Shown: positions 18,091 through 27,903, counted from the stretch's first letter. The stretch: 64,000 nucleotides of DNA from Leyella lascolaii (GCF_900079775.1 NZ_LT556035.1:137062-201061), one strand, 5' to 3'. Numbers and translations: made by a program. The notes: generated by a model from the sequence alone, not told the origin.

Positions 18091-18098
18091 CAAAAATA
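18091..18098 (-). promoter_or_regulatory. promoter of the YW-rich protein / porin operon
   Basis: TATTTTTG on the - strand, matching TAnnTTTG, about 47 bp before the start codon. Confidence 0.5.
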
Positions 18099-18129
18099 AA
18101 TATTTTATTCCTTGCAGAATAAAGAAAAA

Positions 18130-18155
18130 CCCTAAAATAAGTAGGGAAATCCCTA
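18130..18155. promoter_or_regulatory. CCCTA/TAGGG dyads at the prmA promoter
   Basis: CCCTA (18130-18134), TAGGG (18142-18146) and CCCTA (18151-18155) give two overlapping dyads around the -33 region of prmA and between two divergent promoters. This could be an operator; no factor is known. Confidence 0.3.
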
Positions 18156-18163
18156 TTATTTAT

Positions 18164-18171
18164 TATTTTTG
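18164..18171 (+). promoter_or_regulatory. prmA promoter (-7 element)
   Basis: TATTTTTG, exact TAnnTTTG, about 40 bp before the prmA ATG. Confidence 0.55.
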
Positions 18172-18212
18172 CATATATACTTATTTACAATAAACAATAA
18201 TTAATATATAGA

Positions 18213-19106
18213 ATGGAATATGTTGCTGTTAAATTCAATATAACCGGAGCCGACGAAAGCCTTATACAGACAGCCAACGACTTGCTCGTGGATGCGGTGT
18301 CGGCTGTAGGCTTCGAGTCGTTTGAGACTGTAGACGAGAATGTTATAGGATATATCAGAAAAGACATATACAGTAATGAGGCGCTGGAAATGGAGATAAA
18401 ATCATTTCCACTGAGCGGAATAAGCATATCGTATACAGAAAACGACATAGAGGATGCGGACTGGAACTCGGCTTGGGAAGACTCAGGATTTGAGCCGATA
18501 AGCATAAACGGCAAGATGGTAATATACGACGCGCGGCACACCGGCAACGAAGAGCTGGCACAGCTGGATGCTCCCGGCGTGATGACTATCGGCATTGAGG
18601 CAAAGCAGGCATTCGGAACGGGCACGCACCAGACAACAAGAATGGTTATCGCAGAACTGATGAAGCACAGGCAACTCCTGGAAAAAGGGCGCATGCTCGA
18701 CTGCGGATGCGGAACGGGAATACTGTCCATAGCCGCCGCAAAGCTCGGAGCCGTAAGCATCATTGGCTATGACGTTGACGAATGGAGCGTCAACAACTCC
18801 AGACATAACGCCGTGCTGAACGGTGAACAGGATAAAATCAGAATATTCCACGGTGACTCTGAGGTGCTTGGAAGCATAAGCGGCAAATTCGATGTCGTGG
18901 CTGCAAACATAAACAGAAACATCCTTCTCGGTGACATGCCGCGTTTCTGCGGGAAAATGAACAACGGGGCAGTACTCATTTTGAGCGGTTTCTACGAAAC
19001 AGACATCCCAATACTTACAGATAAGGCATCGGAACTGAACCTGCGGGAAACAGACAGAATGACCGAAGACGGATGGGCTTGCCTTGTCCTTAGAAGCTGT
19101 GTGTAA
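18213..19106 (+). CDS. prmA: ribosomal protein L11 methyltransferase
   Basis: An AdoMet-dependent enzyme (297 residues) that trimethylates L11 in the cytosol. The N-terminal ~120 residues are the L11-binding domain (DWNSAWEDSGFEPISINGKM). The Rossmann domain carries AFGTGTHQTTRM, the family signature, and motif I in LDCGCGTGILSIAAAKLGA, followed by GYDVDEWSVNNSRHNA. The catalytic-loop region is VAANINRNILL. Length and motif order are normal for the family. It is divergent from the YW-rich protein operon and convergent with the GH25 gene, 15 bp away. Confidence 0.95.
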   Translation: MEYVAVKFNITGADESLIQTANDLLVDAVSAVGFESFETVDENVIGYIRKDIYSNEALEMEIKSFPLSGISISYTENDIEDADWNSAWEDSGFEPISINGKMVIYDARHTGNEELAQLDAPGVMTIGIEAKQAFGTGTHQTTRMVIAELMKHRQLLEKGRMLDCGCGTGILSIAAAKLGAVSIIGYDVDEWSVNNSRHNAVLNGEQDKIRIFHGDSEVLGSISGKFDVVAANINRNILLGDMPRFCGKMNNGAVLILSGFYETDIPILTDKASELNLRETDRMTEDGWACLVLRSCV

Positions 19107-19121
19107 GCACCTTACAATCCA

Positions 19122-19982
19122 TCAATCCTGACTGCCGATAGTCAGTTTCTTCAGGTCATAGTATGAGCCGTTGTATATATTGAAATCAACGTAGCCCTTG
19201 ATTCCCGGCAGTCTGCCGACGTCCGTGTGCTGCCAGAATTTCCATTCACCCTTATATTCCACCTTGTCTACATAATAATGGGCTATCCAATAAGGGTAAT
19301 CATCAAACACGGGAGCGTTAAGGTATTTCTCCTTAAACTTATAATAAGTATAGATAATAGGCTTGACGTGGTATTTATCCTCAACCACATGAAGCCACGT
19401 AAGTATGTCGCGCTGGAAATCCTCTACCGACTGGTCTTTCGGCTTATGCTCCACATCAAGGACAGGAGGCAGGTCGCCGTCCTCCAGACGCACCTTATCC
19501 AAAAAGAAATAAGCCTGTTCGCGTGCGGTTGACTTATTGCTCCAGAAGTGATAAGCCCCTCTTATATAACCGTATTCGCGCGCCATATAGAAGTTGTCAT
19601 TGAACTTCTCGTCCACTCGTGACGAGCCTTCCGTAGCCTTTATCATTATAAATCTTATAGGACAACCCTCAATCATGGCATTCCGCAAATCATCCCAATC
19701 AATGTCTCCCTGATAATGTGATATGTCAACACCGTGAATCTCATACCCGTCGGGGTAGTTTGCCTCACCATACAAAGCACGCCATCTGAACCCTGTGGGG
19801 CTTACGAAAAAATAATAAAAGAGCCAGATATACACCGAAACGACGCCTATGCCACCGACCCACCATGTCCAACGTGGATATTTTCTGAGAAAATACGGCA
19901 CGGCTGAAGATACCGTTTTACGGCGTCTTCTCGTATTTGATGAGCGTTTACGCTTCACTTCCGGCACTTTTCTGACACCCAT
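19122..19982 (-). CDS. GH25 (N,O-diacetylmuramidase-type) lysozyme, membrane-anchored
   Basis: A muramidase-like enzyme of 286 residues. A basic N-terminus (KRKRSSNTRRRRK) is followed by one membrane segment near residues 40-60 (WWVGGIGVVSVYIWLFYYFF), so it is probably a type II inner-membrane protein with its catalytic domain in the periplasm. The GH25 domain begins at YEIHGVDISHYQGDIDW (the first conserved Asp) and contains FIMIKATEGSSRVD, GAYHFW and LPPVLDVEH, the usual active-site strands. The ATG at 19982 is used because the open frame upstream runs into the phosphofructokinase terminator. Role: peptidoglycan cleavage or remodelling. Confidence 0.9.
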   Translation of the reverse strand: MGVRKVPEVKRKRSSNTRRRRKTVSSAVPYFLRKYPRWTWWVGGIGVVSVYIWLFYYFFVSPTGFRWRALYGEANYPDGYEIHGVDISHYQGDIDWDDLRNAMIEGCPIRFIMIKATEGSSRVDEKFNDNFYMAREYGYIRGAYHFWSNKSTAREQAYFFLDKVRLEDGDLPPVLDVEHKPKDQSVEDFQRDILTWLHVVEDKYHVKPIIYTYYKFKEKYLNAPVFDDYPYWIAHYYVDKVEYKGEWKFWQHTDVGRLPGIKGYVDFNIYNGSYYDLKKLTIGSQD

Positions 19983-20000
19983 ATTATAATATAGGAAAAT

Positions 20001-20036
20001 GAGAGCAGGCACGACAGACCTGCTCTCATTATTATA
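20001..20036 (-). terminator. terminator after phosphofructokinase
   Basis: GAGAGCAGG / CCTGCTCTC stem with AATGA/TCATT extension between the pfp stop codon and the GH25 start. Confidence 0.75.
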
Positions 20037-20057
20037 TTAAGTATTTGTTCTGCATTG

Positions 20058-21698
20058 TCATTCCTGCTCAAGAGCAAGAGTCTTTGTCGGCAGATCGCAC
20101 ACACTTGCAGGTCCCCAATACTGTATCGGACCCGGATATACGTAGCAGGTTTCCTTAGCCCACTGGTCGCGCTGAGCAGCAAAAGTCTTGAAAGGCTTGC
20201 CGTTCAGATCGACAAGAGCCTTGCGGATGACAGGCTTCATCTCACCGTTACGCTTCTCCATGTTCATCATCATTGTGATTGGCACACCTCCGGCTTTCCA
20301 CTCCTCAGTGCCGGCTGTGGTGTTCTTCACGATTGCCATATAACCGGTCTTGCCGTTGGCAATAAGCTGTGCGGCACTTGCACCGAGCGCGTAGCAATAG
20401 TCTGCATCGAAATTTGAAGGAGCAGCGCAACGTCCCTCATACCCGAAGAAATGATGCAAAGCAGAGAACTTGCCGTTATACTTGCCTTCCTTAGCCCACT
20501 GGTCGAGTTTAGCGCCGACCATTTCAGAAATGAGTTTCTCTGTCTCGATAAGCGAAACCTGAACGTTTCCGTGCGGATCGCGGTCGAGAGAGAGCTGGCG
20601 TGCGACACCTTCCGGCAGAGTCTCGAATGTCGCCTTATTGGCTTCACTCAGATGAGAAAGTATGTATTCACGCTGTGCATCCTTATCCAGATCCTTATAA
20701 TCCTGTCCGTGTGCGGCGAGAAGGTCGTTGAGTTCCTGTATCAGACGGCCGATTGCAGGAATAAACTCGATAAGTCCCTCCGGAATGAGAACGACACCGA
20801 AGTTGTTGCCCTGGCTTGCACGGTAAGCCACAGTCGACGCAATCTGCTCGACAATGTCATTAAGCGTAAGATCCTTAGCCTCTATCTCCTCAGATATAAG
20901 GCAGATGTTCGGCTGCGTCTGCAATGCGCATTCAAGAGCGATATGTGAAGCGGAGCGACCCATAAGCTTGATGAAATGCCAATATTTGCGAGCAGAGTTA
21001 CAGTCACGCTCAATGTTTCCGATAACCTCGCTATATGTCTTTGTGGCAGTGTCGAATCCGAATGAAGTCTCAATCTGCTCGTTCTTAAGGTCACCGTCAA
21101 TTGTCTTCGGACAGCCGATAACCTGCACGCCATAGTTCTTTGCAGCATAATATTCAGCCAAAACACATGCGTTTGTGTTGGAATCGTCACCACCTATTAT
21201 AACTACTGCCTTGATATTAAGCTCACGGATGACCTCAAGCCCTTTCTCGAACTGCTCGACTTTCTCGAGTTTGGTGCGACCGCTGCCTATAAGGTCAAAG
21301 CCTCCTGTATTACGATAATCAGCTATAAGCTCTTCGGTTATCTCTATATATTTATGATCAACCAGACCGCTCGGTCCCATAAGGAAGCCATAAAGACGGT
21401 TGTTAGGGTTGAGTTTCTTTATTTCATCAAAAAGTCCGGATATGACGTTATGTCCGCCGGGAGCCTGTCCTCCGCTAAGAATCACGCCCACATTCATCTC
21501 TTTCTGCAAAGCATTCTCGGCTGTAACAAACTCTACGAGAGGCATGCCATAAGTATTAGGGAAAAGTTTCTTGATTTCCTCCTGATTGTCGACACTTTGC
21601 GTAGGAGCTCCTTCCACAACCTTTACCGCACCCTGAAGTGCTTTCGGAAGTTTCGGTTTGTAAGCAGCTCTTTCTTTCTGTAATGCACTCTTTTCCAT
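20058..21698 (-). CDS. pfp: pyrophosphate-dependent 6-phosphofructokinase
   Basis: Converts fructose 6-phosphate and PPi to fructose 1,6-bisphosphate and Pi, reversibly, in the cytosol. At 546 residues it has the size of the long PPi-PFK group, not the ~320-residue ATP enzyme. Key motifs: [14 protein letters not shown] (75-88), GGDDSNTNA (169-177; the second Asp, where ATP enzymes have Gly, marks PPi use), PKTIDGDL (197-204) with the catalytic Asp, and [11 protein letters not shown]. PPi-PFK is common in anaerobic Bacteroidales glycolysis. Monocistronic, with its own promoter and terminator. Confidence 0.95.
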   Translation of the reverse strand: MEKSALQKERAAYKPKLPKALQGAVKVVEGAPTQSVDNQEEIKKLFPNTYGMPLVEFVTAENALQKEMNVGVILSGGQAPGGHNVISGLFDEIKKLNPNNRLYGFLMGPSGLVDHKYIEITEELIADYRNTGGFDLIGSGRTKLEKVEQFEKGLEVIRELNIKAVVIIGGDDSNTNACVLAEYYAAKNYGVQVIGCPKTIDGDLKNEQIETSFGFDTATKTYSEVIGNIERDCNSARKYWHFIKLMGRSASHIALECALQTQPNICLISEEIEAKDLTLNDIVEQIASTVAYRASQGNNFGVVLIPEGLIEFIPAIGRLIQELNDLLAAHGQDYKDLDKDAQREYILSHLSEANKATFETLPEGVARQLSLDRDPHGNVQVSLIETEKLISEMVGAKLDQWAKEGKYNGKFSALHHFFGYEGRCAAPSNFDADYCYALGASAAQLIANGKTGYMAIVKNTTAGTEEWKAGGVPITMMMNMEKRNGEMKPVIRKALVDLNGKPFKTFAAQRDQWAKETCYVYPGPIQYWGPASVCDLPTKTLALEQE

Positions 21699-21738
21699 AA
21701 TTGAATTATTATTGTATTGCTATTGTTTTTTGTTTGTG

Positions 21739-21746
21739 CAAAAGTA
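21739..21746 (-). promoter_or_regulatory. pfp promoter (-7 element)
   Basis: TACTTTTG on the - strand, exact TAnnTTTG, about 40 bp before the pfp start. Confidence 0.6.
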
Positions 21747-21839
21747 GTCTTTTTCCATGACATGATGAAAGAAAAGAAAAAGAAAACATTATTTTGAAAC
21801 ATTTTTTTTATTTAAATATTATATTTACTGATTTTTTCA

Positions 21840-21847
21840 TATCTTTG
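21840..21847 (+). promoter_or_regulatory. promoter of the 21.9-27.9 kb operon
   Basis: TATCTTTG, exact TAnnTTTG, 24 bp before the first ATG. Confidence 0.6.
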
Positions 21848-21870
21848 GAGTGTATTAAAAAATAACGACT

Positions 21871-22143
21871 ATGGCAAACAAGAGAAATCTTAAGCATACT
21901 ATAAACTATGTATGCGGCGAACTGTTCGCAGAATGTATTGCAGTATCACAATATAGCAGCAATCCCGACAACGAGAATGTGAATGCCCTGTTAAGGACAA
22001 TTCTCACGATAAACAATGATATGATAAAGAGAGTGTCTCATCCGGAACCAGGCATGTCGGCTAAAAAATATTATAATGAGCTCATAGCCAGTTTCAACAA
22101 GCAGATACAGGAAATCAGCGACCAGATTGCAAACCTCAATTAA
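21871..22143 (+). CDS. small conserved-type hypothetical protein
   Basis: A 90-residue, mostly helical soluble protein without signal peptide or membrane segment. I do not recognise a named domain. It reads MANKRNLKHTINYVCGELF at the start and ends with an amphipathic helix (FNKQIQEISDQIANLN). A good promoter element precedes it and the next gene starts 5 bp after it, so it is very probably real and co-transcribed with the acyltransferase gene. Confidence 0.75.
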   Translation: MANKRNLKHTINYVCGELFAECIAVSQYSSNPDNENVNALLRTILTINNDMIKRVSHPEPGMSAKKYYNELIASFNKQIQEISDQIANLN

Positions 22144-22148
22144 ACGAC

Positions 22149-22703
22149 ATGCTGAGCACACTATGCCGATGGCTTTTGTATAAGCACTGGGGCTGGAAAA
22201 AAGAAATAAGCATAGAACATCCCAAGAAATACATTCTATGCCTTGCCCCACACACCAGCAACTGGGATTTCATTATGGGTCAGATATACTCACACGCTGA
22301 AGGCGTGAGTATAAACTTTCTTATGAAGAAAGAGTGGTTTTTCTGGCCGTTAGGATGTGTTTTCCGCAAACTTGGAGGAATACCGGTAGACCGGGGAAAA
22401 CATACGAGCATGACAGACTTTCTGGCTGAGACAGCCATAAAGTCTGAAACATTCAGTCTTTGCATAACTCCTGAAGGTACACGCTCGCTTAATCCGGACT
22501 GGAAGAAAGGTTTTTATTTCATCGCACTCAAGGCTCAGATACCCATACTCCTTTATGGCGTGGATTACGAAAAGAAAGTCATAAAGTGCACAAAGCAGCT
22601 GATGCCGTCAGGAGACGTTGATCAGGACATGCGGACCGTAAAACTTTATTATAAGGACTTCAAGGGCAAACACCCCGATTTATTTACTATCGGTAATTTA
22701 TAA
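22149..22703 (+). CDS. 1-acyl-glycerol-3-phosphate acyltransferase-like protein (PlsC family)
   Basis: A membrane-associated acyltransferase of 184 residues. It has the catalytic HX4D motif as HTSNWD near residue 37, LMKKEWFFWPLG (substrate-side block II), GGIPVDRGK and the phosphate-binding block PEGTRS near residue 110. It is shorter than PlsC itself (~240) and resembles the compact Bacteroidetes group often of unknown acceptor; phospholipid or ornithine-lipid acylation are both possible. Its stop codon overlaps the next start (TAATG), pointing to translational coupling with the large secreted protein downstream. Confidence 0.87.
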   Translation: MLSTLCRWLLYKHWGWKKEISIEHPKKYILCLAPHTSNWDFIMGQIYSHAEGVSINFLMKKEWFFWPLGCVFRKLGGIPVDRGKHTSMTDFLAETAIKSETFSLCITPEGTRSLNPDWKKGFYFIALKAQIPILLYGVDYEKKVIKCTKQLMPSGDVDQDMRTVKLYYKDFKGKHPDLFTIGNL

Positions 22704-25609
22704 TGACAAGAATACTTCTGTTTTTTTTATTTTCCATATCACTGGCAACCGCGCTCCCGTCAGACGCATACAGCCAGTCAAAAGGCGATAACGAAAAGAT
22801 AAAATCACGTCTCAGCACGTTTTTCCTAAACTACGAAAGCGACGAGGACATCTCTGCAGGACAGGCGCGGCTTCTGAAATACAGCATTGACGACAGGAAC
22901 AAAACCGTTAGCATAACGTCAAGCAACAATTTTGCCGCTCAGGAATTCACTAAGTCAAAAGTCAAGAAGATATACCGGAAAATAGCAAAAACGCTTCCTA
23001 AGCCATACAATAAATATAATATAAAAGTAATCACAGGCGGAATGTCTATAGAAGAACTCGTCCCGGGAATGAGATATCCTGAGAACGAAGTGTCCGGAAT
23101 GTGGGGAGAAATAGAATATGACGGTGAGCCCTGGACGCGCAACGTGTCAAGACCAAACACCATTACCCACGGACTTGCCAACAGGCATCTGTCTCTATGG
23201 GCAAGCCACGGAATGTATTTCGACCAGAAAAAAAACAGATGGAAATGGCAGCGTCCCAACATCTTCGGTACTACAGAGGACCTTTTCACACAGACCATTG
23301 TAGTACCTTACCTCATACCTATGCTCGAGAATGCCGGAGCGACAGTATTCACTCCACGCGAAAGAGACTATCAGACGCACGAGATAATAATTGACAACAA
23401 CAACTCAAAAGCACCATACTACATAGAATACGAGGACAGAGGCAGATGGGAAGATGCTCCGCTGAAAGGATTCGCATATCACAACGGTACATACAACAAT
23501 AGCGAGAATCCGTTCGAGAAAGGTACGGCGAGAATGGTAAAAGCCACGTCAAAGAAAAACAAGGTGTCTGCCATAGCCTATCAGCCCGACTTTCCGGAAG
23601 AAGGAAGCTACGCCGTATACGTGAGCTATCAGACCATAAAGAAGAGCGTTCCGGATGCGGAATACATAGTATATCATAAAGGTCAGGAGACAAAATTCAG
23701 GGTAAACCAGACCATGGGCGGCTCAACGTGGGTTTATCTCGGGACGTTCCTCTTTGACAAAGGCTGCAGTCCATACAACCGTGTTGTGATAACCAATAAT
23801 TCCTCTGAGAAAGGTTTCGTAACAGCCGATGCCGTTCGCTTCGGAGGAGGAATGGGCAACGTCATGCGCGGTGGTACAACAAGCGGCATGCCGAGATGTC
23901 TTGAAGGGGCGCGATACAGCGCACAGTGGGCAGGCGCGCCATACAGCGTATACTCCGGAAAGAACGGTAACGACGACTATTCTGAAGACATCAACGTGCG
24001 CTCTCTGATGACAAACTGGCTTGCCGGGGGCTCGGTGTTCCTGCCGTCACTCACAGGCAAGAAGGTGCCGATAGAACTGAGCCTTGCCGTCCACAGCGAT
24101 GCGGGATACACAAGCATCAGCGACTCCATCATCGGATCGCTTTCCATATGCACCACAAACTTCAATGGCGGGCGGCTGAACAGCGGTGTCTCACGTATGA
24201 TGTCGCGCGACTTCGCCGACTCGCTACTCACCGGCATAACACGCGACCTGCGAACCAAATACAAAAACTGGAACAGACGCTTCCTCTTTGACCGCAATTA
24301 TTCGGAGACGCGCATACCTGAAGTGCCGTCGTCGATAATAGAGACGCTGTCACACCAGAACTTCGCTGACATGCGCATGGGGCACGACCCGAACTTCAAA
24401 TTCACAATCGCGCGTTCCATATACAAGAGCATACTGCGCTTCATAAGCCACCAGCATGGCGTGCCGTGCATCGTACAGCCTCTGGCACCCGACAATTTCC
24501 GCGTGGAGATAACGGAAGACAGCAAGATACGTCTGTCGTGGACTCCCGTAGAAGACAGACTGGAACCGACTGCCACACCGACGTCATACAACGTATATAC
24601 ATCCATGAACGGCAGCGGATTTGACAATGGGACGGAAATAAAATCAACAAGCTGTGTAATAGACGCAGAACCGGGGATGCTCTATAACTTCAAGGTTACA
24701 GCCGTGAACCGCGGCGGCGAGAGTTTCCCTACTGAGATACTGTCGGCATACTGTGCCCCGGGAGCACAGAAAACGGTGCTCGTAGTCAACGGATTTCACC
24801 GTCTGTCGTCACCGGAAGTAGTGAACACCGACACACAGCAAGGATTTGACATCGACGCAGATCCGGGTGTTACAGCCGGTCTCAGTACAGGATGGAACGG
24901 TAGACAGGTAAACTTTGACAAATACAACATCGGACTGGAAGGTCCTGAGGGTATGGGATACAGCGGCAACGAGATGGCTGGCAGATTCTTCATGGGAAAC
25001 GAGTTCAACTACGTGCGCACTCATGCTGACGCCATATCCGCATCATCCGGCTACAACGTGGCAAGCTGTTCATCAAAAGCTGTGGAGACAGGCATTGTCG
25101 ACCTGAAGGCATACGACTGTGTAGACCTGATACTCGGACTTGAGAAAAACGACGGTCACTCACTCGTGTATTACAAGACATTCACCCCGGCAATGCGCTC
25201 CAAGCTGACAGCATATGCATCCGGAGGAGGACGGCTTCTTGTAAGCGGCGCATATATAGGACAGGACATGAAGGACGTGAACGAACGTGCTTTCCTTGCC
25301 GACGTGCTCCATCTGGACTATGCAGCAAGCGACACGACACGCGCAGAGACGGTCAGCGGGCTCGGAATGAGCTTCGACATATACCGCAATCTGAACAAGA
25401 CGCACTATGCAGCCTCGTCTGCCGACATTCTCTCGCCACGCTCTCCGGCATTTTGCGTAATGCAGTATACTGACGGTGTGAGCGCAGCCGTGGCTTACGA
25501 CGGTGCCGACTACAAATGCATCAGCATGGGTTTCCCGTTCGAGTGCATAAAGAACCGGCAGGACCGTCGGATGATAATGAAAGGTTTACTGGGTTTTCTA
25601 ATGAAATAA
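22703..25609 (+). CDS. large secreted amidase_3-like protein with golvesin-type insert and FN3 domain
   Basis: A 968-residue exported protein of a Bacteroidales group often labelled xanthan lyase. A signal peptide ends near DAYSQ. My reading by eye is a split zinc amidase (MurNAc-L-Ala amidase fold): LSLWASHGMY (~170) supplies a His and FGTTEDLFTQTIVV a Glu, and MLENAGATVFTPRERD matches the amidase helix and strand. An insert of ~170 residues with golvesin C-terminal-like sequence follows (SYAVYVSYQ, then STWVYLGTFLFDKG). The fold resumes with LSLAVHSDAGY (His) and VPSSIIETLSHQNFADMR (catalytic Glu). Next comes an FN3 domain (~590-690) and a C-terminal domain with VLVVNGFHR. Role: probably cell-wall or surface-polymer hydrolysis. 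TAATG coupling links it to the acyltransferase gene. Confidence 0.75.
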   Translation: MTRILLFFLFSISLATALPSDAYSQSKGDNEKIKSRLSTFFLNYESDEDISAGQARLLKYSIDDRNKTVSITSSNNFAAQEFTKSKVKKIYRKIAKTLPKPYNKYNIKVITGGMSIEELVPGMRYPENEVSGMWGEIEYDGEPWTRNVSRPNTITHGLANRHLSLWASHGMYFDQKKNRWKWQRPNIFGTTEDLFTQTIVVPYLIPMLENAGATVFTPRERDYQTHEIIIDNNNSKAPYYIEYEDRGRWEDAPLKGFAYHNGTYNNSENPFEKGTARMVKATSKKNKVSAIAYQPDFPEEGSYAVYVSYQTIKKSVPDAEYIVYHKGQETKFRVNQTMGGSTWVYLGTFLFDKGCSPYNRVVITNNSSEKGFVTADAVRFGGGMGNVMRGGTTSGMPRCLEGARYSAQWAGAPYSVYSGKNGNDDYSEDINVRSLMTNWLAGGSVFLPSLTGKKVPIELSLAVHSDAGYTSISDSIIGSLSICTTNFNGGRLNSGVSRMMSRDFADSLLTGITRDLRTKYKNWNRRFLFDRNYSETRIPEVPSSIIETLSHQNFADMRMGHDPNFKFTIARSIYKSILRFISHQHGVPCIVQPLAPDNFRVEITEDSKIRLSWTPVEDRLEPTATPTSYNVYTSMNGSGFDNGTEIKSTSCVIDAEPGMLYNFKVTAVNRGGESFPTEILSAYCAPGAQKTVLVVNGFHRLSSPEVVNTDTQQGFDIDADPGVTAGLSTGWNGRQVNFDKYNIGLEGPEGMGYSGNEMAGRFFMGNEFNYVRTHADAISASSGYNVASCSSKAVETGIVDLKAYDCVDLILGLEKNDGHSLVYYKTFTPAMRSKLTAYASGGGRLLVSGAYIGQDMKDVNERAFLADVLHLDYAASDTTRAETVSGLGMSFDIYRNLNKTHYAASSADILSPRSPAFCVMQYTDGVSAAVAYDGADYKCISMGFPFECIKNRQDRRMIMKGLLGFLMK

Positions 25610-25613
25610 AAAC

Positions 25614-25928
25614 ATGACAACTATGTATAAGATTCAAGCCAACGCCTCCGGAACAAGGAGCATAGAAGTGAGCGACGCACACCTTGAGGCAATCAGGAAA
25701 TACGCTCTGTTCAAAGACCTTATAGACAGCAGCGGCTTCGTGGACGGACTGGCACTCGAGAAGCTGAAGCTAAACGCAAGGTCAATACTCGAATCACAAT
25801 CGGGCGACAAAAGCCTTCTCGACCTGTGCCTCGATGTTATTTATAACAGCTACATGAAGGTTTTCGGACTGCGCGAACTGTACGCCCTCTACAAAGAGTG
25901 GGAGAAGTCGCACCCTGAGACAGAGTGA
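25614..25928 (+). CDS. small hypothetical protein in the YgiQ operon
   Basis: A 104-residue soluble protein, no signal peptide, no domain I recognise. It contains helical segments (DAHLEAIRKYALFKDLIDSS, then KSLLDLCLDVIYNSYMKVFG). The alternative start is the second Met at 25623. It begins 4 bp after the large secreted protein gene and ends 49 bp before ygiQ, on the same strand, which supports it as a real operon member. Confidence 0.65.
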   Translation: MTTMYKIQANASGTRSIEVSDAHLEAIRKYALFKDLIDSSGFVDGLALEKLKLNARSILESQSGDKSLLDLCLDVIYNSYMKVFGLRELYALYKEWEKSHPETE

Positions 25929-25977
25929 GCCATTGCAGCTCATACCCTGCCCTCACTTACATACAACAAGAACCATA

Positions 25978-27903
25978 ATGAAAGAATATCAACTCACAGA
26001 CTGGCTGCCTACCACAAAAAAAGAGGTGGAACTGCGGAAGTGGGACGGACTTGACGTAATACTGTTTTCCGGCGATGCCTATGTGGACCATCCGTCGTTC
26101 GGTGCAGCCGTCATCGGACGCACATTAGAAGCAGCCGGCTATCGCGTGGCAATAGTGCCACAACCCGACTGGCACGGAGATTTCCGCGACTTCCGCAAAC
26201 TCGGGCGTCCCCGTCTGTTCTTCGGCATCGCACCGGGATGCATGGACTCCATGGTAAACAAATATACCGCCAGCCGCCGTCTGCGGTCGGAAGACGCCTA
26301 CAGTCCCGACGGCCGCCACGACTGCAGACCGGAATATCCTACGATAGTCTACACGCAGATTCTCAAAAAACTGTTTCCCGACGTACCCGTAGTGCTCGGA
26401 GGAATAGAGGCTTCGCTGCGCCGTCTCACACATTACGATTACTGGCAGGACAAGCTCATGCGGTGCATATTGTGCGACTCCGGAGCCGACATGATAATCT
26501 ATGGCATGGGCGAGAAACCTGTATTGCAGCTGTGCGAACGGCTCGACAGCGGCTTACGCATTGATGACATACGCGACATTCCGCAGACAGTGTATCTCAG
26601 CCGGGAGAAAGACATACCGGGAGGCATTACCGACGTTGACATAGTATTGCACAGCCACGAGGAGTGTCTCAACAGCAAGAAGGCACAGGCAGAGAATTTC
26701 AGACACATCGAGGAGGAGTCTAACATGATGCATGCCCACCGTCTGCTGCAGGCGGTAGGCAAACTCTACGCTGTTGTAAACCCTCCGTTCCCTCCCATGA
26801 CCACCGAGGAACTGGACTCGTCGTTCGACCTTCCATACACACGCATGCCTCATCCAAAATATAAGAACAAACGTATTCCGGCATACGAAATGATAAAATT
26901 CTCTGTTAACATCCATCGCGGATGTTTCGGAGGTTGCGCCTTCTGCACTATAAGCGCGCATCAGGGCAAGTTCATCGTGTGCCGCAGCAAGGAAAGCATT
27001 CTGAAAGAAGTGAGACAGGTATGCGCCATGCCCGGCTTCAAGGGCTATCTGTCTGACCTCGGCGGACCGTCGGCAAACATGTATGGCATGCAAGGGCGCA
27101 ACCATAAGGCGTGTGAGAAGTGCAGGCGTCCGTCGTGCATACACCCACAGATATGCCCCAATCTCAACACCGACCATACGCCGCTGCTCGACATATATCA
27201 TGCAGTCGACGCCCTGCCACAGATAAAGAAAAGCTTCATAGGCAGCGGAGTGCGCTACGACCTTCTTCTGCATGAGAGCAAGGATGAGAAGACCAACCAC
27301 GCTGCACAGCAGTATACACGCGAACTTATATGCAATCACGTGAGCGGCAGACTGAAGGTTGCGCCTGAACACACGTGCGACCACGTGCTGCAACACATGC
27401 GGAAACCGTCATTTGCACAGTTCGAGAAGTTCAAACAGATATTCGACCGCATAAACCGTGAGAAGGGACTCAACCAGCAGATTATACCTTATTTTATAAG
27501 CAGCCACCCCGGATGCCGTGAGGAGGACATGGCGGAACTTGCCGTAAAAACCAAGCAGCTCGACTTCCATCTGGAACAGGTGCAGGACTTCACTCCCACA
27601 CCTATGACTGTAAGCACCGAAGCATGGTACACCGGATACGACCCATACACACTCGAACCGGTGTTCAGTGCCAAGTCACCGCGTGAAAAACTGGCACAGC
27701 GCATGTTCTTCTTCTGGTATAAACCGGAGGAGCGACGCAACATAGAGAGCGAGCTTAGACGGATAGGTCGCCCCGACCTCATAAGCAGATTATACGGTGG
27801 CAGACCGTCATACAGACCTGAGCGGAAGCAGGCAAAAGAACCATCCGGACAGGACAGACGACAGGGACGCACTACAAAAGGCAGAAACAGACGCAACCGG
27901 TAG
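25978..27903 (+). CDS. ygiQ: YgiQ-family radical SAM protein
   Basis: A cytosolic radical AdoMet enzyme of 641 residues and unknown reaction. An N-terminal B12-binding-like/UPF0313 region (WDGLDVILFSGDAYVDHPSF, typical YgiQ) is followed by the radical SAM core with CX3CX2C in HRGCFGGCAFC (Cys around 316, 320, 323). A further Cys-rich loop CEKCRRPSCIHPQIC follows (~380-395). The tail is very basic (RKQAKEPSGQDRRQGR). The ATG at 25978 gives the family N-terminus MKEYQLTDWLPTT; the 15 upstream codons do not look coding. Last gene of the operon; a MITE-like element follows 66 bp later. Confidence 0.93.
   Translation: MKEYQLTDWLPTTKKEVELRKWDGLDVILFSGDAYVDHPSFGAAVIGRTLEAAGYRVAIVPQPDWHGDFRDFRKLGRPRLFFGIAPGCMDSMVNKYTASRRLRSEDAYSPDGRHDCRPEYPTIVYTQILKKLFPDVPVVLGGIEASLRRLTHYDYWQDKLMRCILCDSGADMIIYGMGEKPVLQLCERLDSGLRIDDIRDIPQTVYLSREKDIPGGITDVDIVLHSHEECLNSKKAQAENFRHIEEESNMMHAHRLLQAVGKLYAVVNPPFPPMTTEELDSSFDLPYTRMPHPKYKNKRIPAYEMIKFSVNIHRGCFGGCAFCTISAHQGKFIVCRSKESILKEVRQVCAMPGFKGYLSDLGGPSANMYGMQGRNHKACEKCRRPSCIHPQICPNLNTDHTPLLDIYHAVDALPQIKKSFIGSGVRYDLLLHESKDEKTNHAAQQYTRELICNHVSGRLKVAPEHTCDHVLQHMRKPSFAQFEKFKQIFDRINREKGLNQQIIPYFISSHPGCREEDMAELAVKTKQLDFHLEQVQDFTPTPMTVSTEAWYTGYDPYTLEPVFSAKSPREKLAQRMFFFWYKPEERRNIESELRRIGRPDLISRLYGGRPSYRPERKQAKEPSGQDRRQGRTTKGRNRRNR

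Noticed and set aside
20058..21698. ATP-dependent phosphofructokinase
   Set aside because: GGDDSNTNA with Asp at the discriminating position and 546-residue length indicate PPi use.
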